16,529 bases of DNA, taken from Acidimicrobiaceae bacterium. Lineage in GTDB: Bacteria; Actinomycetota; Acidimicrobiia; Acidimicrobiales; UBA8592. Below the pieces are notes generated by a model. That model worked only from the letters and a program-made list of their open reading frames with translations, did no database searches and was not told the origin of the DNA. Shown here piece after piece: positions 1 to 7,876 of this stretch. The DNA lies in the NCBI GenBank assembly GCA_002722525.1, contig PBMJ01000037.1, forward strand, positions 1-16,529, in the 5' to 3' direction. How positions within the stretch are numbered: position 1 is the first letter of the stretch; each line of letters opens with the position of its first letter. Both the position numbers and the translations under genes were made by a program.

Positions 1-4
1 ATGT

Positions 5-88
5 TGTGGACTATGTTAAAGATGTTAAAGATGTTTGACATGGGAAAATAGTAAGTTATCCACAGGTTGTGAGTAAAAATGGGGATAA
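5..88. promoter_or_regulatory. Cluster of DnaA-box-like sites, possibly the edge of oriC
   Basis: The gene-free stretch 1-133 contains a perfect DnaA box TTATCCACA at 56-64. On the opposite sense there is TGGGGATAA at 80-88, whose reverse complement differs from the box at one base. TGTGGACTA at 5-13 is one mismatch from the actinobacterial form TGTGGACAA, and a weaker two-mismatch site lies at 68-76. A 9-bp direct repeat ATGTTAAAG occurs at 14-22 and 23-31, and 91-133 is AT-rich. In actinobacteria the crgA-trpG-pknB cluster lies within tens of kilobases of dnaA and oriC, so an origin-proximal role is reasonable. The window edge cuts the region, so I cannot tell whether this is oriC itself or an outlying DnaA-binding site. 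Confidence 0.45.
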
Positions 89-133
89 TTACATCAATGT
101 AACTTAGGTTTCAACTTCAAATTTAAATCTAAA

Positions 134-421
134 TCAGTGAAGCTGGGTGGCAGTGATAATTCCTGCGAGCACCATTCCAAGGCCTCCCAATAGATACCAA
201 TTATTTGTTCCCCCGGGGAGAAGGTCAACATAGTTGACAATAATCATTGCCGTCCCCAAACCAAGTAAAGAAAACATTGTCGGGGCTACCCAGCGTGAAC
301 TAATTTTCTTTGAAGGGATATACCCCATCGAAGTAGTCCCACTTGGGGGGAGGTTCGAGGGCCGCGTTCCTTTTTCGGTAATACGACTATTACTTTTTCT
401 ATCTTTTGGAGGTTTTCCCAT
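134..421 (-). CDS. crgA: Cell division protein CrgA
   Basis: This encodes a 95-residue protein, matching the roughly 90-residue CrgA family. The N-terminal half (1-43) is hydrophilic and basic. Two membrane segments follow at about 44-64 and 74-92, separated by a short turn with DLLPGG and NW, and the chain ends ATQLH just after the second helix. CrgA is a small actinobacterial membrane protein that interacts with FtsZ, FtsQ and PBPs and helps control assembly of the septal and polar wall machinery. The position, divergent from trpG and close to pknB, is the same as in M. tuberculosis. The ATG at 421 is the natural start; I see no strong Shine-Dalgarno sequence ahead of it. Identification is from size, topology and neighbourhood. 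Confidence 0.88.
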   Translation of the reverse strand: MGKPPKDRKSNSRITEKGTRPSNLPPSGTTSMGYIPSKKISSRWVAPTMFSLLGLGTAMIIVNYVDLLPGGTNNWYLLGGLGMVLAGIITATQLH

Positions 422-498
422 AGTCTAATAATAGAAGACAAGGGACAGAAATGTTATTTCCCGTAATATTTCCTTAGAGATCCACTACCCTCGCAATA

Positions 499-1071
499 AT
501 GACTTCTGAAGTTCTGGTAATCGATAATTACGACTCGTTTGTTTATATCCTTGTCCAATATCTCGGCGAATTAGGTGTGGAACCTGTTGTATGTCGCCAT
601 GATCAAATTTCTCTAGAAGAAGCAATTAATCTTAACCCTGAACGAATCTTAATCAGTCCTGGCCCGGGTTCTCCCGATGACGCAGGTATTTCAAATTCTC
701 TGATTGCTCATTTCAAAGATGTATGTCCAATTCTTGGAGTCTGCTTAGGCTTGCAGTGCATTGGGCAAGTTTTTGGCGGGAAGGTAATCCGGTCTCCACA
801 GGTAATGCATGGAAAAACTTCTGAAATTAACCATGACGGAAAGGGGATTTTTGACGGATTGCCAAACCCTTTTAACGCCACCCGCTATCACTCCTTGATC
901 GTAGAAAATAGTTCTCTTCCAGATGAACTTGAAATTTCGGCAAAGTCTAATGACGGGCTAATTATGGGACTACGGCACATGAGGTATCCAATAGAGGGAG
1001 TCCAATTTCATCCCGAATCTATTCTCACTGAGAATGGACTAACTCTAATCAAAAATTTTCTTCAGCTATAG
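499..1071 (+). CDS. trpG: Class I glutamine amidotransferase, anthranilate/aminodeoxychorismate synthase component II
   Basis: The 190-residue protein is the glutaminase subunit that supplies ammonia to a chorismate-using partner (TrpE or PabB). It opens with VLVIDNYDSF, carries the oxyanion-loop motif SPGPGSP (53-59), the nucleophile elbow GVCLGLQ with Cys82, and the FHPES motif with His171 and Glu173, so the Cys-His-Glu triad is complete. Length is typical for a stand-alone TrpG/PabA. No trpE or pabB is in the window, so tryptophan versus folate (p-aminobenzoate) synthesis cannot be decided here; the equivalent gene beside pknB in mycobacteria is annotated trpG and may serve both. It converges on pknB with only 7 nt between the stops. 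The ATG at 499 lacks a clear ribosome binding site. Confidence 0.9.
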   Translation: MTSEVLVIDNYDSFVYILVQYLGELGVEPVVCRHDQISLEEAINLNPERILISPGPGSPDDAGISNSLIAHFKDVCPILGVCLGLQCIGQVFGGKVIRSPQVMHGKTSEINHDGKGIFDGLPNPFNATRYHSLIVENSSLPDELEISAKSNDGLIMGLRHMRYPIEGVQFHPESILTENGLTLIKNFLQL

Positions 1072-1078
1072 AGAACCT

Positions 1079-3205
1079 TTACCCTCCATCAGGCGTAGGA
1101 GTGGGTTCAGGTTCCGGCTCAGGAGTGGGTTCCGGCTCAGGAGTGGGTTCCGGCTCAGGAGTGGGTTCCGGCTCAGGAGTGGGTTCCGGCTCAGGTTCAG
1201 GAGTGGGTTCAGCTTCGCTGGCAACACCGACACAAATCGATACTGTACTTTCTGGGGCTACTAGTGTTCCTGCTGCGGGGATCTGAGTGACTACCCTTCC
1301 TATACTCGGCGATCCAGGATCAACTTCGCAGTCAGTTGGAGGATCAACAAATAAGTTCCTGTTATCTAAAAGGAGCGCTGCTGCTTCATCCTCTAGCCCA
1401 ATAACAGATGGAACCTCAACTGTTGAAGGCCCAACAGACACTTGGACCGTGACAACGTCTTCAAGGCTATGGTCAGTTCCTCCCTCAGGAGAAATCGAGA
1501 GGATTATGTCAACTTCATCATCAGGATTCTCTATTTCGACTTCTTCAATAATGACAGTCCAGCCTCTGCCAACTAATTGTTCATCGATCACTGAGCGATT
1601 TCTTCCTAGAAGATTATTTGGGATAACATCGCTTACTCGACCGTCAGAGACTCTGATTACTACTACGTTATTTGGCTCCAATGGCGAGCCTGCTTCGGGT
1701 TCTTGTTCAGCGACGACACCAACATCATAATCATTGGTTTTAATTGTGTAGATTTCAATATTTTGAAAGCCTTTATTCCGCAACTCGATTAATGCTTCTT
1801 CCTGAGTTAGGCCCACTGCGACTGGAACTTGCTTTGCTTCAGGACCGACACTGACAACTAGATCCACAGCTTCACCAGGTTGTATTTCAACTCCAGGCTC
1901 AGGGTCTTGACTAAGAACCCTGTCAGAAGGTATATCTGTTCTAATTTCAGTTGTTAATCGCCCTACTTCCAATCCTCTAGCTTGTAGAAGGGAAACTGCT
2001 TGATCTCGCCCAAGATCAACTACGAAGGGAACAACGACTGCGTCTGATGCGACTGGGACTGGTGTCCCTGTTTGAATTGGATCTTGATCCGAATCAGAGG
2101 AATCCCCAATAGCGTTTACTAAGAGAATGATAAGTGCCACAAGCGCTACAAGAAGACCCACGGTAAGTAATCCCCATAGCCAAATCCGTCTATCATTCCG
2201 CTCATATGGGTCAAAATACTCCGGTGGGTATGGGGGGGCAGGGTAGTTTGGATTAGTCATCCCTTGAGTTGCTTGAACTGGATTGACTCGTGTAGCTGCA
2301 TCTTCCATTGGATCAATGGCTGATGTGACTTCAGTCGTATCTGAAAGACCTTCGGGTCCTAAGGAATGCCAGCCAGAAAGAAATCTTTCAAGATCTGATT
2401 GGAGTTCTTCTGCACGACTATATCTTTGATCCGGTTCTTTATTTAACAACTTTACAGTTATTGCCTGAAGGGCTTCTGCAACACCTGGGCGTCTTGAAGA
2501 AATAAGTTCCGGTTGTTCTTGTACATGCTTGTATGCGATTGAAACTGGGCTATCTCCACTGAAGGGTGGAGTCCCGGTAAGCATTTCGTACATAACAATT
2601 CCAAGTGAGTACAGATCGCTTCGACCATCTAAAGGTTTTCCTTGTGCTTGTTCTGGGGAAAAATATGTCGCTGTTCCCATCACAGCTCCGGTTTGGGTAA
2701 GGTTAGTTTCTCCATTCCCGGAAATAGCAGTTGCTATACCGAAATCAGCGACTTTTATTTGACCTGAATCTGAAACGATCACATTTCCAGATTTCATGTC
2801 ACGGTGCACCACGTCGTTCTTATGGGCAAAACCTAGAGCTGATGCAATCTCTTTCGCTATTTCTGCTGCTTGCACAGCTGGAAGAGGTCCTTCTGTTCGA
2901 ATAACTTCAGAAAGGCTTCTCCCTTCGACATACTCCATTACTATGTAATATGTTTTTCCTTCTCTGCCCCAGTCATATACTCCAACAATATTTGGGTGGC
3001 TTAAATTTGCAGCAGCTTGAGCTTCTCGACGAAATCGCTCAACAAAAGCAGGATCTGTAGCGAATTCAGGGAATAAAACTTTTACTGCGACAGGCCTACC
3101 AAGAAGCTGATCTTGTGCAAGAAAAACTTCGGCCATACCTCCGCGAGCTAACCGCCGTTGAAGTTCATATCTTCCGCCTAAAATTATTGGCCCTTGTTCG
3201 GACAT
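1079..3205 (-). CDS. pknB: Ser/Thr protein kinase PknB with four PASTA domains
   Basis: This is a membrane receptor kinase of 708 residues. The kinase domain (about 11-276) has the glycine loop RGGMAEV (21-27), the ATP Lys42 in VAVKV, catalytic HRD with Asp136, Asn141, DFG at 154-156, an activation loop with Thr170 and Thr172 in a T-x-T pattern like PknB autophosphorylation sites, and SPE (183-185). A proline-rich juxtamembrane stretch leads to one membrane helix at about 341-364. Outside lie four PASTA repeats (about 390-455, 456-521, 522-592, 593-660), which in this family bind muropeptides or lipid II, followed by a Thr/Pro/Glu tail (667-705). Substrates probably include neighbouring fhaB, pbpA and rodA products. 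I chose the ATG at 3205 because family members begin just before GGRYEL; an in-frame GTG at 3247 would add 14 unconvincing residues. It is the only kinase here; mycobacteria have pknA beside it. Confidence 0.93.
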   Translation of the reverse strand: MSEQGPIILGGRYELQRRLARGGMAEVFLAQDQLLGRPVAVKVLFPEFATDPAFVERFRREAQAAANLSHPNIVGVYDWGREGKTYYIVMEYVEGRSLSEVIRTEGPLPAVQAAEIAKEIASALGFAHKNDVVHRDMKSGNVIVSDSGQIKVADFGIATAISGNGETNLTQTGAVMGTATYFSPEQAQGKPLDGRSDLYSLGIVMYEMLTGTPPFSGDSPVSIAYKHVQEQPELISSRRPGVAEALQAITVKLLNKEPDQRYSRAEELQSDLERFLSGWHSLGPEGLSDTTEVTSAIDPMEDAATRVNPVQATQGMTNPNYPAPPYPPEYFDPYERNDRRIWLWGLLTVGLLVALVALIILLVNAIGDSSDSDQDPIQTGTPVPVASDAVVVPFVVDLGRDQAVSLLQARGLEVGRLTTEIRTDIPSDRVLSQDPEPGVEIQPGEAVDLVVSVGPEAKQVPVAVGLTQEEALIELRNKGFQNIEIYTIKTNDYDVGVVAEQEPEAGSPLEPNNVVVIRVSDGRVSDVIPNNLLGRNRSVIDEQLVGRGWTVIIEEVEIENPDDEVDIILSISPEGGTDHSLEDVVTVQVSVGPSTVEVPSVIGLEDEAAALLLDNRNLFVDPPTDCEVDPGSPSIGRVVTQIPAAGTLVAPESTVSICVGVASEAEPTPEPEPEPTPEPEPTPEPEPTPEPEPTPEPEPEPTPTPDGG
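1101..1214 (-). repeat. Short tandem repeats encoding the TPEPEP tail of PknB
   Basis: Inside the 3' end of pknB the plus strand reads as tandem copies of GTGGGTTCCGGCTCAGGA. Three perfect 18-bp copies (1125-1142, 1143-1160, 1161-1178) are flanked by 24-bp versions at 1101-1124 and 1179-1202, each with a 6-bp insertion, and by a partial copy after 1203. On the coding strand this gives a six-residue Thr-Pro-Glu-Pro-Glu-Pro unit. All spacings are multiples of 3, so gain or loss of units changes the length of the extracellular tail but not the reading frame. Confidence 0.9.
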
Positions 3206-3303
3206 AGGGACAAAGTTTAATAGCCAACAAGGGTCAGATAGGTTCACCCTAAGAAGTCAGTAACATAAAAGTCATCTTTAGGGCGCTTTTTGAGTAAGAG
3301 CTA

Positions 3304-4830
3304 CTACAGAAAACCTTGAATTCTCAAGGCTTCCAAAAGAACTTCTTTAGCTATTGGGGCTGCATCAGTCCCTCCGGTTAGTTGTCCCTGTCCAAGTACT
3401 GACTCAACAATTACGGCTATAGCTAATGTTGACTCACCGTCTTTAGGACCGGCATACCCAACGATCCATCCGTGGGTGTCATCAGGGCGATCTGCGTCAA
3501 CTTGAGCGGTCCCTGTTTTCCCACCAACGACTACCCCGGGTATCGCCAAATTTGTTGCAGTTCCCGAAGTGGCTGTGATTTCCATAGCTGATTGCAAGCT
3601 GAGCGCATCTTGGCGTGAAAGGACACTTTGCCAAATTAATGGCTTATAGGCCTCAATAAGTTCGCCATTCTGGTCAGTAAATGAATTCATCAGATGGGGT
3701 TTCATCAAAATTCCATCATTGGCGATAGTTGCCGCAACAAGTGCCATCTGCAGAGGTGTTGATTTGACATTGAATTGGCCGATTCCTGATTGAGCAAGGG
3801 CCGGCGTGTTCTCAAGGATGGGAATTGGAGGTTCAGCATTTGTTTCACCTACTTGGTTTCCGAAATCATCTGGAAAGATAGATTCTGCTGGGGATGGAAG
3901 ATCTATCGGCGGAAGTTGATTAAAACCAAACTTTTCAGAAGTTTCGATTAGGGACTCAGCTCCAACGATTTCTGCTGCTAATTCAGCAAACGTGGTATTG
4001 CAAGAAACACGTAAACCCTCAAGAATATCTCCGCCACATGTGGATCCTGCGAAGTTCTGAAGTGGAAATGTGGTAAGAGGTGGCGTGTATGTCGCTCTGA
4101 TATCAAACTCTGGCTGCGTCAGGGTGGCAGATGTTGAAGTCAACGCAGCTGACGCGGTCACAAGCTTAAATGTTGAACCCGGGAAGAAAATTTCTCTGTA
4201 CATTTTGGGCAGACGGGGATCTTCTGCTGAGGGGAGTGATGAATATTCCTCCCAAGCTTTCTCTCCGGCTTGTAAGTCTGAGGACCCAAAGATACTTGGG
4301 TCATAGGATGGGTAACTCCAAAATGCGAGAATAGCTCCTGTTCTTGGGTCAACTACGACGACAGAGCCGTTTCGTTCACCAAGAGCCTCTTTCGCTGTTT
4401 CTTGGAGAGAATGGTTAAGCGTTATAGTTAGATCAGCTGAGGTGTCGGTGACAGTAAAGATGTCTTTCAAGCTGTTAAATTGTTGCGTTTCCTTTTGACC
4501 TGCGAGTTGGTCATTGTAATAGCGCTCTAATCCATCAGCCCCATATTGAAATGAGAAGAAGCCAGTTGAATGGGCGTATAGGTCTCCATATGGGTAGGTG
4601 CGTTCATATTTGAGCTGGCCTTCGACCTTGAGGGATTTTGCGATTATCTCTCCGTCTATTGTGATAATCTCTCCTCGTTCGCGATTGAAATCACGTATTA
4701 CGGATCTCATATTGCTTGGATTTTCTTGGAGTTCTTTTTGTTGGAAGATCTGTATTCTGTTTAATTGCACAAAGAGAGCCACAAAACAAAGAATGAGTGC
4801 TACTCCTAAAATTCGAATGTTTCGGTTCAT
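3304..4830 (-). CDS. pbpA: Class B penicillin-binding protein (PbpA, transpeptidase)
   Basis: This is a 508-residue membrane-anchored D,D-transpeptidase that crosslinks peptidoglycan outside the membrane. An N-terminal helix (about 5-25) anchors it. A dimerisation/pedestal region follows (RDFNRERGEI near 47-56). The transpeptidase domain has all three active-site motifs: S219-T-F-K222 in FFPGSTFK, S276-C-N278, and K438-T-G440 in GGKTGTAQ. Length and layout match mycobacterial PbpA (about 490 residues), with no C-terminal PASTA domain, unlike PonA or some PBP2x proteins. The ATG at 4830 overlaps the stop of rodA by 4 nt (ATGA), which implies translational coupling to the SEDS glycosyltransferase it would pair with. 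In mycobacteria PbpA is a PknB substrate needed for septation; that role is carried over by synteny. Confidence 0.93.
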   Translation of the reverse strand: MNRNIRILGVALILCFVALFVQLNRIQIFQQKELQENPSNMRSVIRDFNRERGEIITIDGEIIAKSLKVEGQLKYERTYPYGDLYAHSTGFFSFQYGADGLERYYNDQLAGQKETQQFNSLKDIFTVTDTSADLTITLNHSLQETAKEALGERNGSVVVVDPRTGAILAFWSYPSYDPSIFGSSDLQAGEKAWEEYSSLPSAEDPRLPKMYREIFFPGSTFKLVTASAALTSTSATLTQPEFDIRATYTPPLTTFPLQNFAGSTCGGDILEGLRVSCNTTFAELAAEIVGAESLIETSEKFGFNQLPPIDLPSPAESIFPDDFGNQVGETNAEPPIPILENTPALAQSGIGQFNVKSTPLQMALVAATIANDGILMKPHLMNSFTDQNGELIEAYKPLIWQSVLSRQDALSLQSAMEITATSGTATNLAIPGVVVGGKTGTAQVDADRPDDTHGWIVGYAGPKDGESTLAIAVIVESVLGQGQLTGGTDAAPIAKEVLLEALRIQGFL

Positions 4831-6134
4831 CCGGCCCCCATTGTCATTGGGTTCTCATCTGTTTTGCCTTTTCGAACCTCATCAGAAATTCTTAGGAGGA
4901 GTGCAAGAAGGACCCAGTTCGCTAGCAGAGAGCTTCCTCCGTAACTTACGAATGGAAGAGTGACTCCGGTAAGTGGAAGGAGGCGGACAACACCAGCAAT
5001 AATGATAAACGCCTGAAATCCTAACAAGGTTGTTAACCCAGCGGATAAGAGTTTTTCAAATGGCCGCGTAGATGTAAGAGCAATTTTTAATCCAGATCCC
5101 ACTAAAAGTAAAAAGAGGGTTAAAACTGCAGTAGTCCCTACGAGCCCTAATTCTTCTCCAATAGCTGCGAGTATGAAGTCTGTTTCAACTGCAGGAATAT
5201 TTTCAGGTGTACCCACTCCTAGCCCAGTGCCCGTGAATCCTCCTTCTGCAAGAGCAAATGAACTCTGGACAATTTGATATCCGTCTCCAGTTGGATCATC
5301 AAAAGGCTTTAGCCATATATCGACTCGTTCTTGTACGTGGGAGAATTGACTCCAAGCTAGGAGTGCTCCTCCAGAAAAAAGTACTCCGCTCATTATCAGA
5401 TATGATGCTTTTCCAGTTGAGATCCAAAGTAAAGCTACAAACAGTGTGAAGAAAAGAAGGGAGGACCCAAGGTCTTTTTCTGCGACCATAACAATTAGAG
5501 AAACTCCCCAAGCAAGAAGTATGGGTCCAAGATGTCGAATTTCTGGAATAGCGACGCCAAACCGGCCGACACTTGTTGTTGCTAGAACATCGCGCTTTTC
5601 AACAATGTACGCTGAAAAGAAAATAGCGAGAACGATTTTTGCAAATTCTCCTGGTTGGAAATTAATTGAACCTATTGAAACCCATATTTTTGCGCCATTG
5701 ATTTCTCTTCCGAACCCTGGAATTAACGGCATTATAAGAAATACGACACCGATAATCATCAATATGTACCGATATTGTTCTAACCGCCGAATTTGTGGGA
5801 TAAAGACAAGGGTGGCAATAAATGCTGCAACACCAATGAGTGTCCATGTCGCTTGTAACCCTGCTAGGTCTTTATCAAGACGTGCAATGACGAAATACCC
5901 AATACCGTTCAGAAGGCCCGCTAATGGCAACAAAGAAAAATCTGCTCTAGGGGCGAATTTTCTTACTGCAAGATGAGCTAGAAGAAGAAGTAAGAGGATT
6001 CCGATTAAAAATGGAACGATATTTGCGGGGATTGAAGATGATCTCCCCAAACTGGCTAGGACATATCCGGCTACAACGAGAACCGCTACAAAAAGAAGAA
6101 GGAAGAATTCGATGTTACGATTTCGGGATTTCAT
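4827..6134 (-). CDS. rodA: SEDS-family peptidoglycan glycosyltransferase RodA/FtsW
   Basis: This is a multi-pass membrane protein with roughly ten hydrophobic segments. SEDS proteins polymerise lipid II into glycan strands with a partner class B PBP, here the overlapping downstream pbpA. Family signatures, numbered from the TTG at 6149, are QPGEFAK (165-171), AEKDLGSS (223-230), VETDFILAAIGEELG with the Asp at 324 taken to be catalytic, and LTGVTLPFVSYGGSS near 393-407. Two starts are possible: TTG at 6149, directly after the pstP stop (440 residues), or ATG at 6134 (435 residues). I prefer the ATG because it begins MKSRNRN just before the first helix; neither has a clear ribosome binding site. 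The name rodA follows the mycobacterial operon; RodA and FtsW cannot be separated on motifs alone. Confidence 0.92.
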   Translation of the reverse strand: MKSRNRNIEFFLLLFVAVLVVAGYVLASLGRSSSIPANIVPFLIGILLLLLLAHLAVRKFAPRADFSLLPLAGLLNGIGYFVIARLDKDLAGLQATWTLIGVAAFIATLVFIPQIRRLEQYRYILMIIGVVFLIMPLIPGFGREINGAKIWVSIGSINFQPGEFAKIVLAIFFSAYIVEKRDVLATTSVGRFGVAIPEIRHLGPILLAWGVSLIVMVAEKDLGSSLLFFTLFVALLWISTGKASYLIMSGVLFSGGALLAWSQFSHVQERVDIWLKPFDDPTGDGYQIVQSSFALAEGGFTGTGLGVGTPENIPAVETDFILAAIGEELGLVGTTAVLTLFLLLVGSGLKIALTSTRPFEKLLSAGLTTLLGFQAFIIIAGVVRLLPLTGVTLPFVSYGGSSLLANWVLLALLLRISDEVRKGKTDENPMTMGAG

Positions 6135-6149
6135 ATTTGTGAATATCAA

Positions 6150-7388
6150 TTAGTTTTCATTTTGTTTCTCAGTTATCTCTTCTTGCAGCGCATCTAAATA
6201 TTGAGATGCTTCTTCTAGAGTTTCAAACTGAGGTTTTTGTATGATTTCTTCAATAGTTCTTTCATCAAGGTCACGTCCAAGTATTGGTCGACGCTCTTCA
6301 ATCGTTGGGTCGAACCATAAGATGCTGTTTGTTCTTCCTTGATATAGCAGTATTTGCGAATTCTCTATGGAGGTATCACCAACTTGCTCGAAGCTGACGA
6401 AATAGTTATCGCGAGCGTAACGTCCGATAAATACCCCAATAATTAAAAGCATTACTAACGCTGTAATAATAAGTTTTCTAATGTTTTCAGGGGTTGTTTG
6501 CCATTCAGTTACTCCTTCAACTCTGTTTCCAAGACTGCGTGAGGTAGATGAAAAAGAAGTAGATGAGCTTTGGGGTGGTATCGATCGTGAGATAGAGGAA
6601 ACAATCGAAGGTGTAGTGGACACCTCGCCTTCTTTCACATCGACAATGAGAACTGTTATATTGTCGTTGCCTCCATTGGTATTAGCTAAGCTAACAAGCT
6701 GCTCAGCGGCTTCTTGTGGACTATCGACCGTCTCGAGAGTGTGTCGAATTTCTTCTGCTGATACTTCATTGCTTAGACCATCCGTACATAAAAGAAAACG
6801 ATCGTCTTTGTGTATAGGAAGCTCCCAGCAATCTACACTCGCATCTACATCGATTCCTAGCGCACGGGTAATAATGTTCCGGTGAGGATGGTTTTCTGCT
6901 TCTTGTTCAGTAATTTTTCCTTCGCGCCTCATCTCCTCAACAAGACTATGATCTTCAGTTACTTGAGAAAATTGGCCTTGAGATAGAAGGTAAATCCGTG
7001 AGTCGCCAATATTAGCTATTGCAAGTTTTTCAGCATTGCCTGAGGAGGGTTCGACCATGGTGATCCCGCAGAGAGTTGTACCCATCCCCTCTAATTCGGA
7101 ATTTGTTTCTGCTTCTGCGCGTACAGCAGTATTTGCTTCGATAACTTGATCTCGAAATGATTGAACTGTTGAGTATCTTTTTTTGTCAAAGAGTTTCTTT
7201 ACTGCGATTTTAGATGCTGTTTCTCCACCACGGTGTCCTCCCATTCCATCTGCAACAATAAAGATAGAATCACTAACTCCGAGAAAATCTTGATTCATCT
7301 TCCGGATTTTTCCAACGTCTGTTACGAAACCTAAATCAAAAGAAGATGACGATGTCTTGAAATTTATAATAATGCGATCGTCACTCAT
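6150..7388 (-). CDS. pstP: PP2C-family Ser/Thr phosphatase PstP
   Basis: The 412-residue protein reverses PknB-type phosphorylation. The cytoplasmic PP2C domain (about 17-252) has the metal-binding and catalytic residues in order: Asp34 in MNQD, Asp47 in VADGMGGH (45-52), GDSR (128-131), Asp203 in CTDGLSNEV, and Asp242 in GGNDNITVLIV. A Ser-rich linker (257-290) precedes one membrane helix at about 305-323. An outside domain of about 89 residues, acidic and without Cys, completes the chain and is shorter than the extracellular part of mycobacterial PstP. The ATG overlaps the fhaB stop by 4 nt (ATGA), and its own TAA lies just before the rodA start, so the gene sits mid-operon. In the family the phosphatase acts on PknB activation-loop threonines. 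Confidence 0.94.
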   Translation of the reverse strand: MSDDRIIINFKTSSSSFDLGFVTDVGKIRKMNQDFLGVSDSIFIVADGMGGHRGGETASKIAVKKLFDKKRYSTVQSFRDQVIEANTAVRAEAETNSELEGMGTTLCGITMVEPSSGNAEKLAIANIGDSRIYLLSQGQFSQVTEDHSLVEEMRREGKITEQEAENHPHRNIITRALGIDVDASVDCWELPIHKDDRFLLCTDGLSNEVSAEEIRHTLETVDSPQEAAEQLVSLANTNGGNDNITVLIVDVKEGEVSTTPSIVSSISRSIPPQSSSTSFSSTSRSLGNRVEGVTEWQTTPENIRKLIITALVMLLIIGVFIGRYARDNYFVSFEQVGDTSIENSQILLYQGRTNSILWFDPTIEERRPILGRDLDERTIEEIIQKPQFETLEEASQYLDALQEEITEKQNEN

Positions 7389-7822
7389 TTGGCCTCAAGT
7401 ACTGTGTTGCCAATTTGAATACGGTCTCTTTTTTCCAATAGGTGGATTTTCTCTATCTTTTCTCCATTGACGAATGTCCCATTTGTCGATGCTAAGTCCT
7501 CTAGAAACAGAGTGTTGTCTTCTAGGTAAATCCGAGCATGTCTGTGGGACGTAAAGGAGTCATTGATTATAACGTCACATTCTTCATCCCGGCCCACAAA
7601 TATTTCTTCTTCTAAGGGGTATTCAGTCCCCTGTATATCTTGAGGTTCGATCGTTAACAAATGTGTTATGGCTGTTTTGTCATCCTTATCCTTTTTTGAG
7701 GAGCGAATTGATTTTTTGGGTTTTCTTAGCTGGATTAGTGACATAATAACGACCCAGACAAAGAAGGCATAGAGAAGCGCTAAGAAGAGAAACTTTAAAA
7801 GCTCTAAAAATTGTTCAGACAT
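7385..7822 (-). CDS. fhaB: FHA-domain protein FhaB (FipA-like)
   Basis: This is a short 145-residue protein with an N-terminal membrane helix (about 8-30), a basic linker (33-49) and a C-terminal FHA domain (about 60-145). The phosphothreonine-binding residues are present: Gly77-Arg78 in FVGRDEE, Ser92 and His95 in SHRHA, and the STNGTFVNG loop at 112-120. Family FHA proteins bind phosphorylated threonines on PknB substrates; mycobacterial FhaB (about 155 residues) links PknB signalling to FtsZ/FtsQ at the septum. It lies between the crotonase gene (54-nt gap) and pstP (4-nt overlap). The 54-nt gap is the largest between neighbouring genes inside this module apart from the one before pknB, so an internal promoter is possible, but I cannot point to one. 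Confidence 0.92.
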   Translation of the reverse strand: MSEQFLELLKFLFLALLYAFFVWVVIMSLIQLRKPKKSIRSSKKDKDDKTAITHLLTIEPQDIQGTEYPLEEEIFVGRDEECDVIINDSFTSHRHARIYLEDNTLFLEDLASTNGTFVNGEKIEKIHLLEKRDRIQIGNTVLEAK

Positions 7823-7876
7823 TGCTCGTCTCTATTTCACTTATTTTTACAAACCATTTTATAGGGAATCGGTGTT

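Noticed and set aside
1..51. A 16-codon frame from position 1 to TAG at 49-51 that could be the tail of a gene entering from the left
   Set aside because: It is built from the ATGTTAAAG direct repeat and carries a DnaA-box-like site; it is too short to support a coding call.
1079..1214. A CRISPR-like array of short repeats
   Set aside because: The repeats are contiguous without spacers, keep a 6-bp register and encode a Thr-Pro-Glu tail in frame, so they are coding tandem repeats.
1101..1730. Plus-strand frames (a Gly-Ser-Val repeat peptide at 1101-1286 and a Ser/Thr-rich frame at 1287-1730) opposite pknB
   Set aside because: They are antisense shadows of the TPEPEP tail and PASTA domains, which match a known family on the other strand.
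3206..3247. GTG start at 3247 extending PknB by 14 residues
   Set aside because: The extra residues (starting MNLSDPCWLL) do not resemble family N-termini, whereas ATG 3205 gives the usual short lead into GGRYEL.
5446..5976. A 176-codon plus-strand frame opposite rodA
   Set aside because: The minus strand encodes conserved SEDS motifs across the whole stretch; the plus frame is Arg/Ile-rich with no recognisable feature.
6481..6885. A 134-codon plus-strand frame opposite pstP
   Set aside because: It overlaps the PP2C motifs and the Ser-rich linker of pstP in antisense; no ribosome binding site or family match is apparent.
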